Positions 8,770 through 16,973 of a DNA stretch of 64,000 nucleotides are shown piece after piece (position 1 is the stretch's first letter; each line of letters starts with the position of its first letter). The notes beneath the pieces were generated by a model. It did not search any database. It worked only from the letters and a program-made list of their open reading frames with translations, and was not told the origin of the DNA. Made by a program: the position numbers and the translations under genes. Source of the stretch: Rubrivivax sp. (lineage in GTDB: Bacteria > Pseudomonadota > Gammaproteobacteria > Burkholderiales > Burkholderiaceae_C); contig JAIXWM010000085.1 in assembly GCA_027491255.1 (NCBI GenBank), positions 62,001 to 126,000 of the forward strand. The letters run 5' to 3'.

Positions 8770-9308
8770 TCGAGTCTCCCCTTCAAGCTCTCGGCGCCAC
8801 CCCCGTCGTACTCGCCCGCAAAGATGTCGAGTTCGTGCTCACGCAGCCGCCCCGAAAGCGCGCGCGCCAGCCGCAATGCAGTGATCGTGCCGATGCCCAG
8901 GCTGGTGAAGAAGCCCATGCCGTAGACCCAAAGCATCGAGATGCCGGTGATCGGCGCGGTGTTCGAGGCATTCAAGGGCGCCTGGCGCCAGGTGCCCCAG
9001 AAGAACACCGCGCAGCACAGGAGCACCAGCGCGTCGCTCGTGATCATGCAGACGCGCCTGCCGCCGGCACCGAAGCGCCGCACCAGCGTTTCCACCCCCA
9101 TGTGCGCGTGCTCCCGCGCCACGACCACGGCGCCGATGAACGTCAGCCAGACGAAGCAGTAACGCGACATCTCCTCGGATACCGGGATGCCGGAGTCGAA
9201 CACGTAGCGCAGGACGACGTTGCCGAAGACCATGATGACCATGGCGGCCAGACATGCCACGATCAGGAATTCGAGCAGGGTGAAAAAGCGATCGGTCAGG
9301 GATTTCAC
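8766..9308 (-). CDS. dctQ: TRAP transporter small permease subunit
   Basis: About 180 residues with four hydrophobic helices, the DctQ architecture, including NVVLRYVFDSGIPVSEEMSR and REHAHMGVE, which are family hallmarks. It stabilises DctM. The start is uncertain: a GTG at 9308 places the first helix close to the N-terminus as in relatives, while a longer frame reaching 9455 has a poor, arginine-rich leader that overlaps the helicase promoter region. No strong ribosome-binding site is visible. It is first in the TRAP/dehydratase operon. Confidence 0.85.
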   Translation of the reverse strand: MKSLTDRFFTLLEFLIVACLAAMVIMVFGNVVLRYVFDSGIPVSEEMSRYCFVWLTFIGAVVVAREHAHMGVETLVRRFGAGGRRVCMITSDALVLLCCAVFFWGTWRQAPLNASNTAPITGISMLWVYGMGFFTSLGIGTITALRLARALSGRLREHELDIFAGEYDGGGAESLKGRLE

Positions 9309-9464
9309 ATTCAGCAAGGGTCTGGCCAAGGGCGCCCGGCAAGCCAAACAAATCCGGGCCAACGTGCGGACCCGCGATTCTGGCGCCGCCCACCCGGCCG
9401 GCAAGCCCGGATAAACGCTAAGCCGCGCCGGCGCGCGCAGGCCGCACCGGCCCACAATGGGGCC
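9309..9464. promoter_or_regulatory. divergent promoter region between TRAP operon and helicase gene
   Basis: This 156-base spacer separates oppositely directed genes and must hold both promoters. On the plus strand CACAAT (9453-9458) lies six bases before the helicase ATG at the right place for a -10 element, so the helicase message may have essentially no leader. No clear regulator palindrome was found for the TRAP operon. Confidence 0.4.
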
Positions 9465-11885
9465 ATGATCGAAGCCGCGATCACCACGGCAGACGCTGCC
9501 TCAGGGCCGTCGACGACCCCTGTCGCGACCGAAGGAACACCCCTGGCGGTGACGCCGTCACGAGACGAACCGCAAGCGAACCCGCCCTGGAGCGTTGCCG
9601 TGCGCGCGCTGTGCGAGTTCACCGCCCGCCGCGGTGACCTCGACCGTCGCTTCACCCCCACCGCCACCGCGCTCGAGGGCCTGCAGGGCCAGGGCCTGGT
9701 GCGGCTGCGGCGCGGGCCCGACTACGAGTCAGAGATCGCGCTCGAGGCCGACGTCGGGCCGCTGCGCGTGCGCGGCCGCGCCGACGGCTGGGACCCGCGC
9801 CGGCGCACCCTCGAGGAGGTCAAGACCATCCGCGGGCAGCCGGACGAGATCCCCGCGAACCGGCGCCTGCTGCACTGGGCGCAGTTGCAGACCTACGGCG
9901 CGCTGTTCTGCCTGGCGCGCGGCCTGGAGGAGGTCGCGCTCGCCCTGGTCTACTTCGACATCGACAGCCAGACCGAGACCGAGCTGCGCGAGCTCTGCGC
10001 CGCAACCGACCTGCAGGCGCTGCTGGCACAGCGCTGCGCCGCCTACGAGTCCTGGGCCGCGCAGGAGGCCGCGCACCGCGATGCACGCGACAACGCGCTC
10101 GCGCGCCTGCCCTTTCCGCGCGGCGACTTCCGCGAGGGACAGCGCCGTCTGGCCGAGTCGGTCTGGCGTGCGCTGGCGCAGGGCGGCTGCCTGCTCGCGC
10201 AGGCGCCCACCGGCAGCGGCAAGACCCTGGGCACGCTGTACCCGGTGCTGCGCGCGATGCCGGCACGGGGCCTCGACAAGATCGCCTACCTGACCTGCAA
10301 GAACACCGGCCGGCTGGGGGCCCTGGACGCGCTCGAGGAACTGCGGGCCTCGACCCCGGGCCGGGCGCTGCGCGTGCTCGAGATCGTCGCCAAGGACGCC
10401 GGGTGCGAGCACCCGGACAAGGCCTGCAGCGGCGAGTCCTGCCCGCTGGCGCGCGGCTTCCACGACCGTCTGGCTGCAGCCCGCGCCGACGCTGTGGCCG
10501 AGGCCTGGCTCGACGCGGCGGCGCAGCGGCGCGTTGCGCGGCGGCACGGGGTGTGCCCGTACTACCTGGGCCAGGAGCTGCTGCGCTGGGCCGACGTCGT
10601 CGTTGGCGACGTGCACCACGGCTTCGACCCTCACGGGCAGTTGCATGCGCTCATCGTGGCCTTGCAGTGGCGTGTCGCGCTGCTCGTCGACGAGGCCCAC
10701 AACCTCGTCGACCGGGCGCGCCAGATGTACGGCGCCGAGCTGCGGCTGGCCGAATTGGCATCCGCGCGCGCACTCGCCCCGCCCGCGCTGCGCGCCCCCT
10801 TCGACGCCGCGCTTGCCGAGGGCTGCGCCTTCGCCGCCGCCCAGCCCGGCGACGACGTCATAGTCGACGCCCTGCCCGAGCCCTGGATCCTCACGCTGCG
10901 GGCTCTGTCAGGACGACTGGGCGAGCATTTCCTGCGCCTGCCACTGGCCACCGGCGCGCTGCTGGACTTCCACTACCGCTTGCGGGGCTTCGTCGAGCGC
11001 GTGGACACGCTCGGCGAGCACACGCTGGTCCAGTGCCTGAGCGAATCTGACATCGACGAGGACGTCGCGCCCGGCAGCGACGCCGTCGTCGCGCTGCGCA
11101 ACGTCGTGCCCGCGCCCTTCCTGCGCCCGCGCTGGGCCGCGCTGCGCGGCGCGGTGCTGTTCTCGGCCACGCTGGGCACGCACGCCTATCAACGCGATCT
11201 GCTCGGCCTGCCCGAACAGACGACCTGGCTGGACTTGCCCCCGGTGTTCCCGCCCGAGCACCTCCAGGTGCGCGTGGCGCACCGGCTGTCCACGCGCTGG
11301 AGCGACCGTCGGCGCACGCTCTCGGACCTGGCGCGCCTCGTCGCGAGCCAGTTCGACAAACATCCGGGCAACTACCTCGCCTTCTTCGGCGGGCACGAGT
11401 ACCTGCGTCAGGCGGCCGACGCACTGGCGGCGGCACGGCCGGACATCGCGCAGTGGCGCCAGGAGCCTGCCATGGACGCCGCCCTGCGCGAGGCCTACCT
11501 CGCACGCTTCGTCGCCGGCGGGCGCGGCATCGGCTTTGCCGTTCTGGGCGGCGTTTTCGCCGAGGGCATCGACCTGCCCGGTACACGGCTGGTCGGCGCC
11601 TTCGTCGCCACGCTGGGGCTGCCGCCTCCGTCGCCGCTGCAGGCGCAGGTGCAGGCGCGCATGGAACGCATGTTCGGCGCCGACGCCGGCTACGCCGACC
11701 TCGTGCCCGCGATGCAGAAGGTGGTGCAGGCCGCCGGCCGGGTGCTGCGCACACCGCAGGACCGCGGCTGGCTGTGGCTGCTCGACCAGCGCTACCTCGA
11801 CCCCGGGATCACGCGTCTGCTGCCGCCCTGGTGGGGGCTGGGGCGGCTCAGGTCGGGCGCGGCAAGGCCGGCAGCGGGCCCTTGA
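9465..11885 (+). CDS. XPD/DinG-like iron-sulphur helicase with N-terminal PD-(D/E)XK domain
   Basis: An 806-residue superfamily 2 DNA helicase. N-terminal residues about 40-165 look like a Cas4/RecB-type nuclease: GRADGWD with D107, EEVKT with E118 and K120, and HWAQLQTYG. The helicase has Walker A APTGSGKT (247-254), four spaced cysteines for a 4Fe-4S cluster (C314, C321, C326, C364), a DEAH box (409-412) and a motif VI-like QAAGRVLRTPQDRG. This suggests coupled unwinding and end processing in DNA repair. The start was set at the ATG six bases after a CACAAT element; the frame stays open upstream across dctQ without plausible protein. Its end overlaps the convergent Mrr-like gene by 38 bases. 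Confidence 0.9.
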   Translation: MIEAAITTADAASGPSTTPVATEGTPLAVTPSRDEPQANPPWSVAVRALCEFTARRGDLDRRFTPTATALEGLQGQGLVRLRRGPDYESEIALEADVGPLRVRGRADGWDPRRRTLEEVKTIRGQPDEIPANRRLLHWAQLQTYGALFCLARGLEEVALALVYFDIDSQTETELRELCAATDLQALLAQRCAAYESWAAQEAAHRDARDNALARLPFPRGDFREGQRRLAESVWRALAQGGCLLAQAPTGSGKTLGTLYPVLRAMPARGLDKIAYLTCKNTGRLGALDALEELRASTPGRALRVLEIVAKDAGCEHPDKACSGESCPLARGFHDRLAAARADAVAEAWLDAAAQRRVARRHGVCPYYLGQELLRWADVVVGDVHHGFDPHGQLHALIVALQWRVALLVDEAHNLVDRARQMYGAELRLAELASARALAPPALRAPFDAALAEGCAFAAAQPGDDVIVDALPEPWILTLRALSGRLGEHFLRLPLATGALLDFHYRLRGFVERVDTLGEHTLVQCLSESDIDEDVAPGSDAVVALRNVVPAPFLRPRWAALRGAVLFSATLGTHAYQRDLLGLPEQTTWLDLPPVFPPEHLQVRVAHRLSTRWSDRRRTLSDLARLVASQFDKHPGNYLAFFGGHEYLRQAADALAAARPDIAQWRQEPAMDAALREAYLARFVAGGRGIGFAVLGGVFAEGIDLPGTRLVGAFVATLGLPPPSPLQAQVQARMERMFGADAGYADLVPAMQKVVQAAGRVLRTPQDRGWLWLLDQRYLDPGITRLLPPWWGLGRLRSGAARPAAGP

Positions 11886-12444
11886 AGGCCTGCGCGAGCT
11901 CGAAACCGCCCCAGATGGCGATGCGGTGCTGCGCCGCGTAGGGTCGCGCGTTCTCGCTCAGCTCGCCCAGGCCGATGTAGAGGGCGTCAGCGATGTCGCC
12001 TGCTGCGCGCGCAGCCTGCAGCGCGCGCAGGGCTTCGGCGCCGGTGCGCGCCGACTTCCAGCGCCGCGCGCTCACCGCCATGCGCCGGCCGCGGCGCTCG
12101 AGCTCGAAGTCCATGCCATCGCGACCATCGAGGCGTCTCACCTCGTAGCCGTCGCGCCGGAAAACCTCCTCCAAGCGCTGCGCGAACGCCGGCCAGGCCA
12201 TGCGCATGACGTCCTCCCGCAAGCGTGCGACCTCTTCGGCACTGGGCTGGCGCCACTGGCGCAAGGCCGCGAGCGCGCCGATCACGGCGAAGGGCGATGC
12301 CGAGAGCGCGCCCACGATCTTGTAGCCCTCGGGCAGCAGCGCCGCTGCTGCCAACGCCAACGCCGCCGCGATGGCGAAGCTGACCCAGGCCGAAGACCGC
12401 AGCAGGATCGCGAACAGGGAGTTCTCGGCCATGCGCAGCTTCAA
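11848..12444 (-). CDS. membrane-anchored Mrr-like (restriction endonuclease fold) protein
   Basis: 198 residues from a TTG start, chosen because AGGAGG lies seven bases upstream (12452-12457); the next ATG at 12432 has none. Residues about 10-38 and 42-62 form two hydrophobic helices. Residues about 80-185 resemble the Mrr catalytic domain: a WPAFAQRLEEVFRRDGY helix, then GMDFELERRGRRMAVSARRWK. The metal-binding Asp (D112) is present, but the usual Q-x-K triad is replaced by S125-A-R127, so nuclease activity is doubtful. I recall relatives with the same VSARRWK string, which would make it a family trait rather than local decay. It is convergent with the helicase gene, overlapping it by 38 bases; a functional link is conjecture. 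Confidence 0.72.
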   Translation of the reverse strand: MKLRMAENSLFAILLRSSAWVSFAIAAALALAAAALLPEGYKIVGALSASPFAVIGALAALRQWRQPSAEEVARLREDVMRMAWPAFAQRLEEVFRRDGYEVRRLDGRDGMDFELERRGRRMAVSARRWKSARTGAEALRALQAARAAGDIADALYIGLGELSENARPYAAQHRIAIWGGFELAQAFKGPLPALPRPT

Positions 12445-12985
12445 GGGGGTTCCTCCTGAACAGGGAAGCAAGGGGGGCACAGGCCAAGGGCCTTGCAGGC
12501 CGCGCAGTCTAGGCGAGCAAGGGTTCCCCCCGCGCCTGCTCGGGGCTCAGGGCACTCGGGTGCCGGCCAGGCGGACAGCGGCAAGCTCCGCTCTGGCCTT
12601 GACGAGCATGGCAACCCCACGGCGGTGTGCCGCGGGCGCTTCGACCGGACGCGCGCGCGAGCAGCGAGTCGCCGCCGCGAGCCCGCAAGATCCGGCCGTC
12701 GGCGAAGACCACGTCGAGGGAAGCGCCACTGCGGCTGCCGGGGGATAGACGAGCACGACGAGTGGCGGCTCCACGGCCTCGAGCGCCACAGCCCGATGAA
12801 ACCGGGCACGCTGACGCCGTGGCAGGGATGCCGCTGCCTGGGCCACGGCTCGCCGGTGTGCAACGTCGCGCCGTACCTCTGCCCGGCCGGCAAGAGTGCC
12901 GCCCGGGTCAAGGCCGAACGTCTGCGCGGCGAGCATCGGCCGTCGCGCCACACACCGTCATGCGCCGTTCGTGGCGCTGAAAGCA
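12445..12985. other. about 540 bases with no recognisable gene
   Basis: Frames are open on both strands because of the high GC content, but none reads like a real protein: translations are dominated by Arg, Pro, Ala and Ser, and no domain was recognised. It could be a decayed gene; fragments such as a minus-strand LDVVFADGRILR at about 12690 look protein-like only for a few residues. The minus strand from 12445 upward must contain the promoter of the Mrr-like gene. Confidence 0.4.
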
Positions 12986-13011
12986 CTCGGGCCCGGCAAG
13001 CCGGGCCCGAG
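12986..13011 (-). terminator. strong hairpin after the phasin gene
   Basis: CTCGGGCCCGGC (12986-12997) and GCCGGGCCCGAG (13000-13011) form a perfect 12-bp inverted repeat with a two-base centre, 26 bases beyond the phasin stop codon. On the minus strand it is followed by TGCTTT, a short T-rich tail. It is a likely intrinsic terminator for the phasin transcript. Confidence 0.65.
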
Positions 13012-13037
13012 GGTGTCGCGCCGAAGGACGAAGCAGG

Positions 13038-13604
13038 TCAGGCGGCGCGGCGAGCGCGGGCCTTGGGTTGCTGCGCAGCGGCCACCTTGACCACGCTGCC
13101 GGCGACAGCCTGGAAGTTGGCGTCGGCCACGTCGGCGGCTTGCTTGGCGACCTTCTGCGCGCTCTCGATGGCGTTGTTCGCAGCGGCCATGGCCGACTTC
13201 ACGAAGCCCACCGCGGTCTCAGAGCCGGCCGGGGCGTTCTTGACCATCGAGTCCACAGCCGACGTGAAGGTCTTCTGCAGGTCGGCGAACTGGCTCTCGG
13301 CCACGCGCACGAACTCGTCGTTCGTCGTCGTGGCGATCTCGTAGACGTTGCGGCTGTAGGCCACGGCCTTCTCGGCGGCCGGCTGCATCAGCGCCTGCTG
13401 CAGCGCCATCAGTTCCTGCGCGTCCTTCACGCCCAGGGCGGCGCGGGTGGTGTCGGCGGCTTCGGTCATGACGAGCTTGGCGGCCTGAAGATTCAGCTCG
13501 ACGAGCTTCTCGACGCCTTCGAAGGCCTTGTGCGTCAGGCCGAAGAGGGTTTCGACGTTCGCCTTCTGGGCGGCCATGACTTGCTCAGCGGTCAGGTAGG
13601 ACAT
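13038..13604 (-). CDS. phaP: phasin family protein, polyhydroxyalkanoate granule-associated
   Basis: 188 residues, mostly amphipathic helix, typical of PhaP-type phasins: it opens with [42 protein letters not shown] sequence and ends in an Ala/Lys/Arg-rich tail that could contact DNA or the granule surface. It coats polyhydroxybutyrate granules and controls their size. GGAGAA precedes the ATG at 13604; a longer frame to 13718 would begin inside the operator region, so the shorter start is preferred. The gene stands alone, with a dedicated promoter bracketed by two PhaR-like sites and a downstream hairpin terminator. Confidence 0.93.
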   Translation of the reverse strand: MSYLTAEQVMAAQKANVETLFGLTHKAFEGVEKLVELNLQAAKLVMTEAADTTRAALGVKDAQELMALQQALMQPAAEKAVAYSRNVYEIATTTNDEFVRVAESQFADLQKTFTSAVDSMVKNAPAGSETAVGFVKSAMAAANNAIESAQKVAKQAADVADANFQAVAGSVVKVAAAQQPKARARRAA

Positions 13605-13651
13605 GATGTTCTCCAGGGTGGTGAGGGTTGATCTGCGTTGCGCCACACTTA

Positions 13652-13727
13652 TGCTGCAGTGCAACATGAACAGAAGTATAGGGTTTCCACCGGGGAATGC
13701 AAGAGAAATTTGTTGCACTGCAGCAAA
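13652..13727 (-). promoter_or_regulatory. phasin promoter flanked by paired PhaR-like operators
   Basis: Minus-strand promoter: -35 TTGCAT (13697-13702), a 16-base spacer and -10 TATACT (13675-13680). Two exact inverted copies of a 15-mer flank it. TGTTGCACTGCAGCA reads plus-strand at 13711-13725, just upstream of the -35, and its reverse complement is at 13652-13666, around the expected transcription start. In Ralstonia eutropha, PhaR represses phaP by binding one site near -35 and one just past the start, and CTGC/GCAG half-sites are known for PhaR. The geometry here fits that model closely; assignment to PhaR is inference. Confidence 0.85.
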
Positions 13728-13781
13728 TTTGTTCGCGTCCTTGGTCGCCTTCCTTCAACGGCCCGGCAACTAACGCCGCCC

Positions 13782-14882
13782 TCAACGCTTGACAGCCGCC
13801 AGGTCCGGCGCGAGATCCACCTGCCGGGGCGCGCCCTGGGTGTTCTGGTTCATCTGCATGATCCGGGCGTGGATGCCCTCCTTGTCGCGCTCGGCGGCGT
13901 AGCAGTCGCCGGGCATCCCCGGCGCCGCACCCGCCAGCGCGTCCAGTTCGGCACGGTCGGCCGCCTCCAGGCGCAGTCGGAAGACGGCGAGTGTCTGCTC
14001 GAGGTGGCTCGCGTCGCGCGCGCCCACGAGGGCCTGAGCGACCTGCGGCTTGTCGAGCACCCAACGCAGGCACACCGTGGATATGTCGCTGCCGTGCCGA
14101 CGCGCGATGCGGTCGGCAGCGCGCAGCAGCGCCTGCAGCGCGTCCCAGCCGCCGAATTCCTCGATCACCAACCGGTACTTGACGAGCGAGCGATTCGCAT
14201 AGGGTTGCGGCGGATCCGGCTGCCCGAGCCAGCGCCCGGACAGGAAGCCCCCGGCCAGCGTGCCGTAGCACAGCAGGTGGATGCCGTGCTCCCGGCAGAA
14301 GTCGACCATGCCGCGCTCGGACCGCAGGTCCAGCGGCGAGTACTGCAGCTGGTTCGACAGCAGGCGCACGCCGGCGCCGACGATCTCGCGCAGGTGCGCG
14401 ACGTCGAAATTCGTCGTCCCGATGTGCGCCACCTTGCCCGCGCGCTGCAGTTCCTGCAGCCACAGCAGGGCCTGGACGCAGCCCGGGGCGTCGTAATCCC
14501 ACCAGTGGAACTGCACCAGGTCCAGGCGCTCGACGCCGAGACGGCGCAGCGAGATGTCCACCGTGGACTCGATATCACGCCGTGTCAGGCGCGGCAGGAG
14601 TTCGAGATCGGGGCAGAGCTTGGTCGAGACGCGCAGCGAGCGCGCGAGCGCCGGGTGGCGGCGCCGGAACTCGCCGATCGTCTCCTCGACACCGACGTAG
14701 TGGTCTGCGCAGTCGAAAGCGTTGATGCCGGCGTCGACGAAGCGCCGCATGTCATCGACCGCCTCGTCGACGCTGCGCGGCGCGCCGTGACGCGCCGCGA
14801 GCTGCCAGTTCCCCTTGGCCACGCGCGAGACGGTGTAGTCCGGCGCAAGCGTGATCGTCTCGATGGGGTGCGGGATGTCCAT
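13782..14882 (-). CDS. aldo/keto reductase
   Basis: A 366-residue NAD(P)H-dependent oxidoreductase with a TIM-barrel fold. Seen: the catalytic tetrad region with D58 and Y62 in FDCADHYVGVEE, K87 in STKLCPD, and the histidine position in VQFHWWDYDAP; the C-terminal cofactor loop is ALVGARDASHLEQTL. At over 360 residues it is longer than typical 280-340-residue members, with an extra C-terminal tail mentioning no known domain. The ATG at 14882 has no evident ribosome-binding site. The substrate is unknown. A hairpin repeat copy lies between its start and the MFS gene. Confidence 0.86.
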   Translation of the reverse strand: MDIPHPIETITLAPDYTVSRVAKGNWQLAARHGAPRSVDEAVDDMRRFVDAGINAFDCADHYVGVEETIGEFRRRHPALARSLRVSTKLCPDLELLPRLTRRDIESTVDISLRRLGVERLDLVQFHWWDYDAPGCVQALLWLQELQRAGKVAHIGTTNFDVAHLREIVGAGVRLLSNQLQYSPLDLRSERGMVDFCREHGIHLLCYGTLAGGFLSGRWLGQPDPPQPYANRSLVKYRLVIEEFGGWDALQALLRAADRIARRHGSDISTVCLRWVLDKPQVAQALVGARDASHLEQTLAVFRLRLEAADRAELDALAGAAPGMPGDCYAAERDKEGIHARIMQMNQNTQGAPRQVDLAPDLAAVKR

Positions 14883-14955
14883 GGATGGGGTGCAGTCGCG
14901 GCAGAGGACCCGATCATCGCAGCGCCGCAGCGCCCTGCCCGGCGGGCGCTTGATT

Positions 14956-15119
14956 CAGAGGCTGAGAGTTTTTCCGCCGTGCCCGAAAGGCGCGCCCAAA
15001 CGCCCTGGATCGAGGCGCAAACCACAGCCATGGCCCGGGCCATGGCGAGAATTTGCACCGATGAGCCAGCGGGTTTGGGCGTGCAAGGCGGGCATGGGGA
15101 ATGACGCTCAGCCTCTCAG
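14956..15119 (-). repeat. intergenic hairpin repeat, copy A
   Basis: A structured element of about 164 bases. AGAGGCTGAG (14957-14966) has an exact inverted partner CTCAGCCTCT (15107-15116). Further in, TTCCGCCGTGCCCG pairs imperfectly with the stretch ending in GGGGAA (about 15088-15101), and GCGCCCAAACGCCC pairs with GGGTTTGGGCGTGC. The right end supplies the stop codon of the MFS gene. A second copy in the same orientation lies at 17821-18003 in the same position relative to a stop codon. It may act as a 3' hairpin or terminator-like element; the family name is not known to me. Confidence 0.7.
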
Positions 15120-16747
15120 CGTTCGGCGATGTAATGCGACACGGTGATCTCCACGCCCGCCGGCACATAGGCGCGCACGCGCGCCTCGACGGCCTCGTCG
15201 GTCAGGGTGGCGCGCGCGCGCTGGTGCAGGTAGTCGGCCCAGGACGCGACGATGAAACGCTCGACGAATCGCGTCGGGTCCGACAGATCCCGGTAGACGC
15301 GCCAGAAGGTGGCGCCGTCACGCTGGCGCGGCGCGCGCAGCTTGCCGATCTCGTCCAGGAAGTCCTGCGCGTCCTCCTCGCGGATGCGGTAGCCGATCTC
15401 CACCGCCACCGGGCCTTCCTCCAGGCCCGGCTCGTAGGCGACGAAAAGGTCGTCGCGCGGCACCGCGAGCGTCACGTCGGTGTAGGCCCCCATGCGCAGC
15501 GGGAAGCGGCGGGCCAGGAACGGCCCGACCAGCATCAGCAAGGCGGCCAAGGTGAGCGCTGCGCCCAGACCGGCCAGGTCGGCAAAAGCACCCCACAGTG
15601 CCGAGCCGAAGGCAAAGGCGCCCAGCGAAGCCAGCGTGTGCATCGCCAGCGCGCGCGAGCGTACCCACAGCGGCACGCTCGTCTGGGTGGCGGTGCCGAA
15701 GGTCGAAGTCGCCGCCATCCACGCGCCACCGCCCAGCAGCAACCACAGGTAGACCGGGGCGGCCCAGGGCGACCAGGCGCACACCAGCATGGCCAGGGCG
15801 AACACCACGCAACCCGCAGCGACGATGCGCTCCACGCCATGGCGCTGGCGCAGCCGTCCGATCAGGAAACCGGCCACCACGGCGCCGCCACCCATGCATC
15901 CCATCAGCAGGCCGAAGCCCGCGGCGCCCAGTCCCAGCTGCCGCTGCGCCACGACAGGAAGCAGCGCCCACAACGCAGAACCCGCGCCTGTGTAGGCCAT
16001 GACCCGCACGAACTGGGCGAACACAGCCTGCGAATGCCAGGCAAAGCGCAGGCCGCTGAGCATGCCGCCCCACAGGCGCTCGGCAGGCAGTCGCGAGGGC
16101 GGGTGTGGCGGCGGCGGCCAGTGCGTCATCGTCCAGGCCAGCGCCACGGCGGCCAGGCAGCCGGCAGCGAAGTTCCAGCCCGCGCCCCCGAGTGCAAACA
16201 CCGCACCGGCCAGCGCCGGACCCAGGGCGCGCGCGGTGTTGTAGGAGATGCTGATCACCGAGATCGCCTGCGGAAGGTCCTCGCGCGGCACGGCGTCGGC
16301 AACGGCAGAGTTCCAGGACGGCGACATCAAGGCGTTGCAGCAGCCGCAGACGAAGACCGAGACCAGCAGCACGGCCGGGCCTACCCAGCCGCCGATCACC
16401 AGCCCCGTCAGCAGCGCCGCGGCCGCCGCGTTCACGATCATGGTGCGAAAGATCAGACGACCGCGGTCGGTGATGTCGCCCAGCACGCCGGCAGGCAGGG
16501 CCAGCAGGAACATCGGCAAAAAGACCGCCGTCTGCACCAGGGCGGCGAGAAAGGACGAGCCGGTCAGCTCGACCATCAGCCAGGACGCCGCCGTCGTCTG
16601 CATCGCCGAGCCGATGAAGTAGACCGTGCTGCCGCCCATCAGGCCGCGGAACGCGGGGCGCCGCAACACGGCCAGCACCGATGGCGAGCCAGCAGGGGGT
16701 CGGTGCACAGGCGCCGACCGTGACGGGGAAGGGTCGTCAGGCGTCAT
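15116..16747 (-). CDS. MFS exporter, EntS/MFS_3 type with C-terminal soluble domain
   Basis: A 543-residue inner-membrane protein. About 12 hydrophobic helices span residues 20-410, with the MFS loop motif GDITDRGR. A soluble tail of about 115 residues follows and includes VAVEIGYRIREEDAQDFLDEI, the pattern of the MFS_3 (transmembrane secretion effector) family to which enterobactin exporter EntS belongs. Export of a small metabolite is the likely role; the substrate is unknown. The ATG at 16747 was chosen; a TTG 15 codons upstream is possible but has no ribosome-binding site. The stop codon lies inside repeat copy A. Confidence 0.87.
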   Translation of the reverse strand: MTPDDPSPSRSAPVHRPPAGSPSVLAVLRRPAFRGLMGGSTVYFIGSAMQTTAASWLMVELTGSSFLAALVQTAVFLPMFLLALPAGVLGDITDRGRLIFRTMIVNAAAAALLTGLVIGGWVGPAVLLVSVFVCGCCNALMSPSWNSAVADAVPREDLPQAISVISISYNTARALGPALAGAVFALGGAGWNFAAGCLAAVALAWTMTHWPPPPHPPSRLPAERLWGGMLSGLRFAWHSQAVFAQFVRVMAYTGAGSALWALLPVVAQRQLGLGAAGFGLLMGCMGGGAVVAGFLIGRLRQRHGVERIVAAGCVVFALAMLVCAWSPWAAPVYLWLLLGGGAWMAATSTFGTATQTSVPLWVRSRALAMHTLASLGAFAFGSALWGAFADLAGLGAALTLAALLMLVGPFLARRFPLRMGAYTDVTLAVPRDDLFVAYEPGLEEGPVAVEIGYRIREEDAQDFLDEIGKLRAPRQRDGATFWRVYRDLSDPTRFVERFIVASWADYLHQRARATLTDEAVEARVRAYVPAGVEITVSHYIAER

Positions 16748-16973
16748 CAAGGGGCGCAGGGCCGGCACGGCACTGCGAAAGCGATCCTGCAAGACACTGG
16801 AAAGGCACGAACGCCGCCCTCGATTCTGCGCCCCGATCCTGCAAATCGAGCGTCAGACCCTCATGCCCGGCTGGAAAATCCGGTCCGGACCCGGCCGGCC
16901 CGGCACGCGGCGCCTGCAGCAGCCGCGCGCGCCGGTCACTGACCGCCTGCATGCCCTGTGGAGTTGCCTGTTG
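16748..16973. promoter_or_regulatory. divergent MFS/SDR spacer with direct repeat
   Basis: This 226-base spacer separates two outward-facing genes. It carries an 11-base direct repeat, CGATCCTGCAA, at 16782-16792 and 16834-16844 (52 bases apart, about five helical turns), plus CTCGATT/AATCGAG arms at about 16819-16850. The repeats could be sites for an unidentified regulator. No convincing -35/-10 pair was seen. Confidence 0.35.

Noticed and set aside
7309..8925. Long plus-strand frame opposite the TRAP permease genes
   Set aside because: Translation is a His/Asp/Arg/Gln-rich low-complexity string, a reverse-strand shadow of hydrophobic membrane protein codons.
8835..9464. In-frame N-terminal extension of the helicase
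   Set aside because: It overlaps dctQ on the other strand and reads as low-complexity sequence; a -10-like element lies just before the chosen ATG.
12493..13344. Plus-strand open frame of about 280 codons
   Set aside because: It overlaps the phasin gene antisense and the rest has no recognisable domain; composition is that of random GC-rich sequence.
13666..13718. Longer phasin start at 13718
   Set aside because: It would lie upstream of the promoter -10 and inside the operator, so it could not be on the transcript; the ATG at 13604 has a ribosome-binding site.
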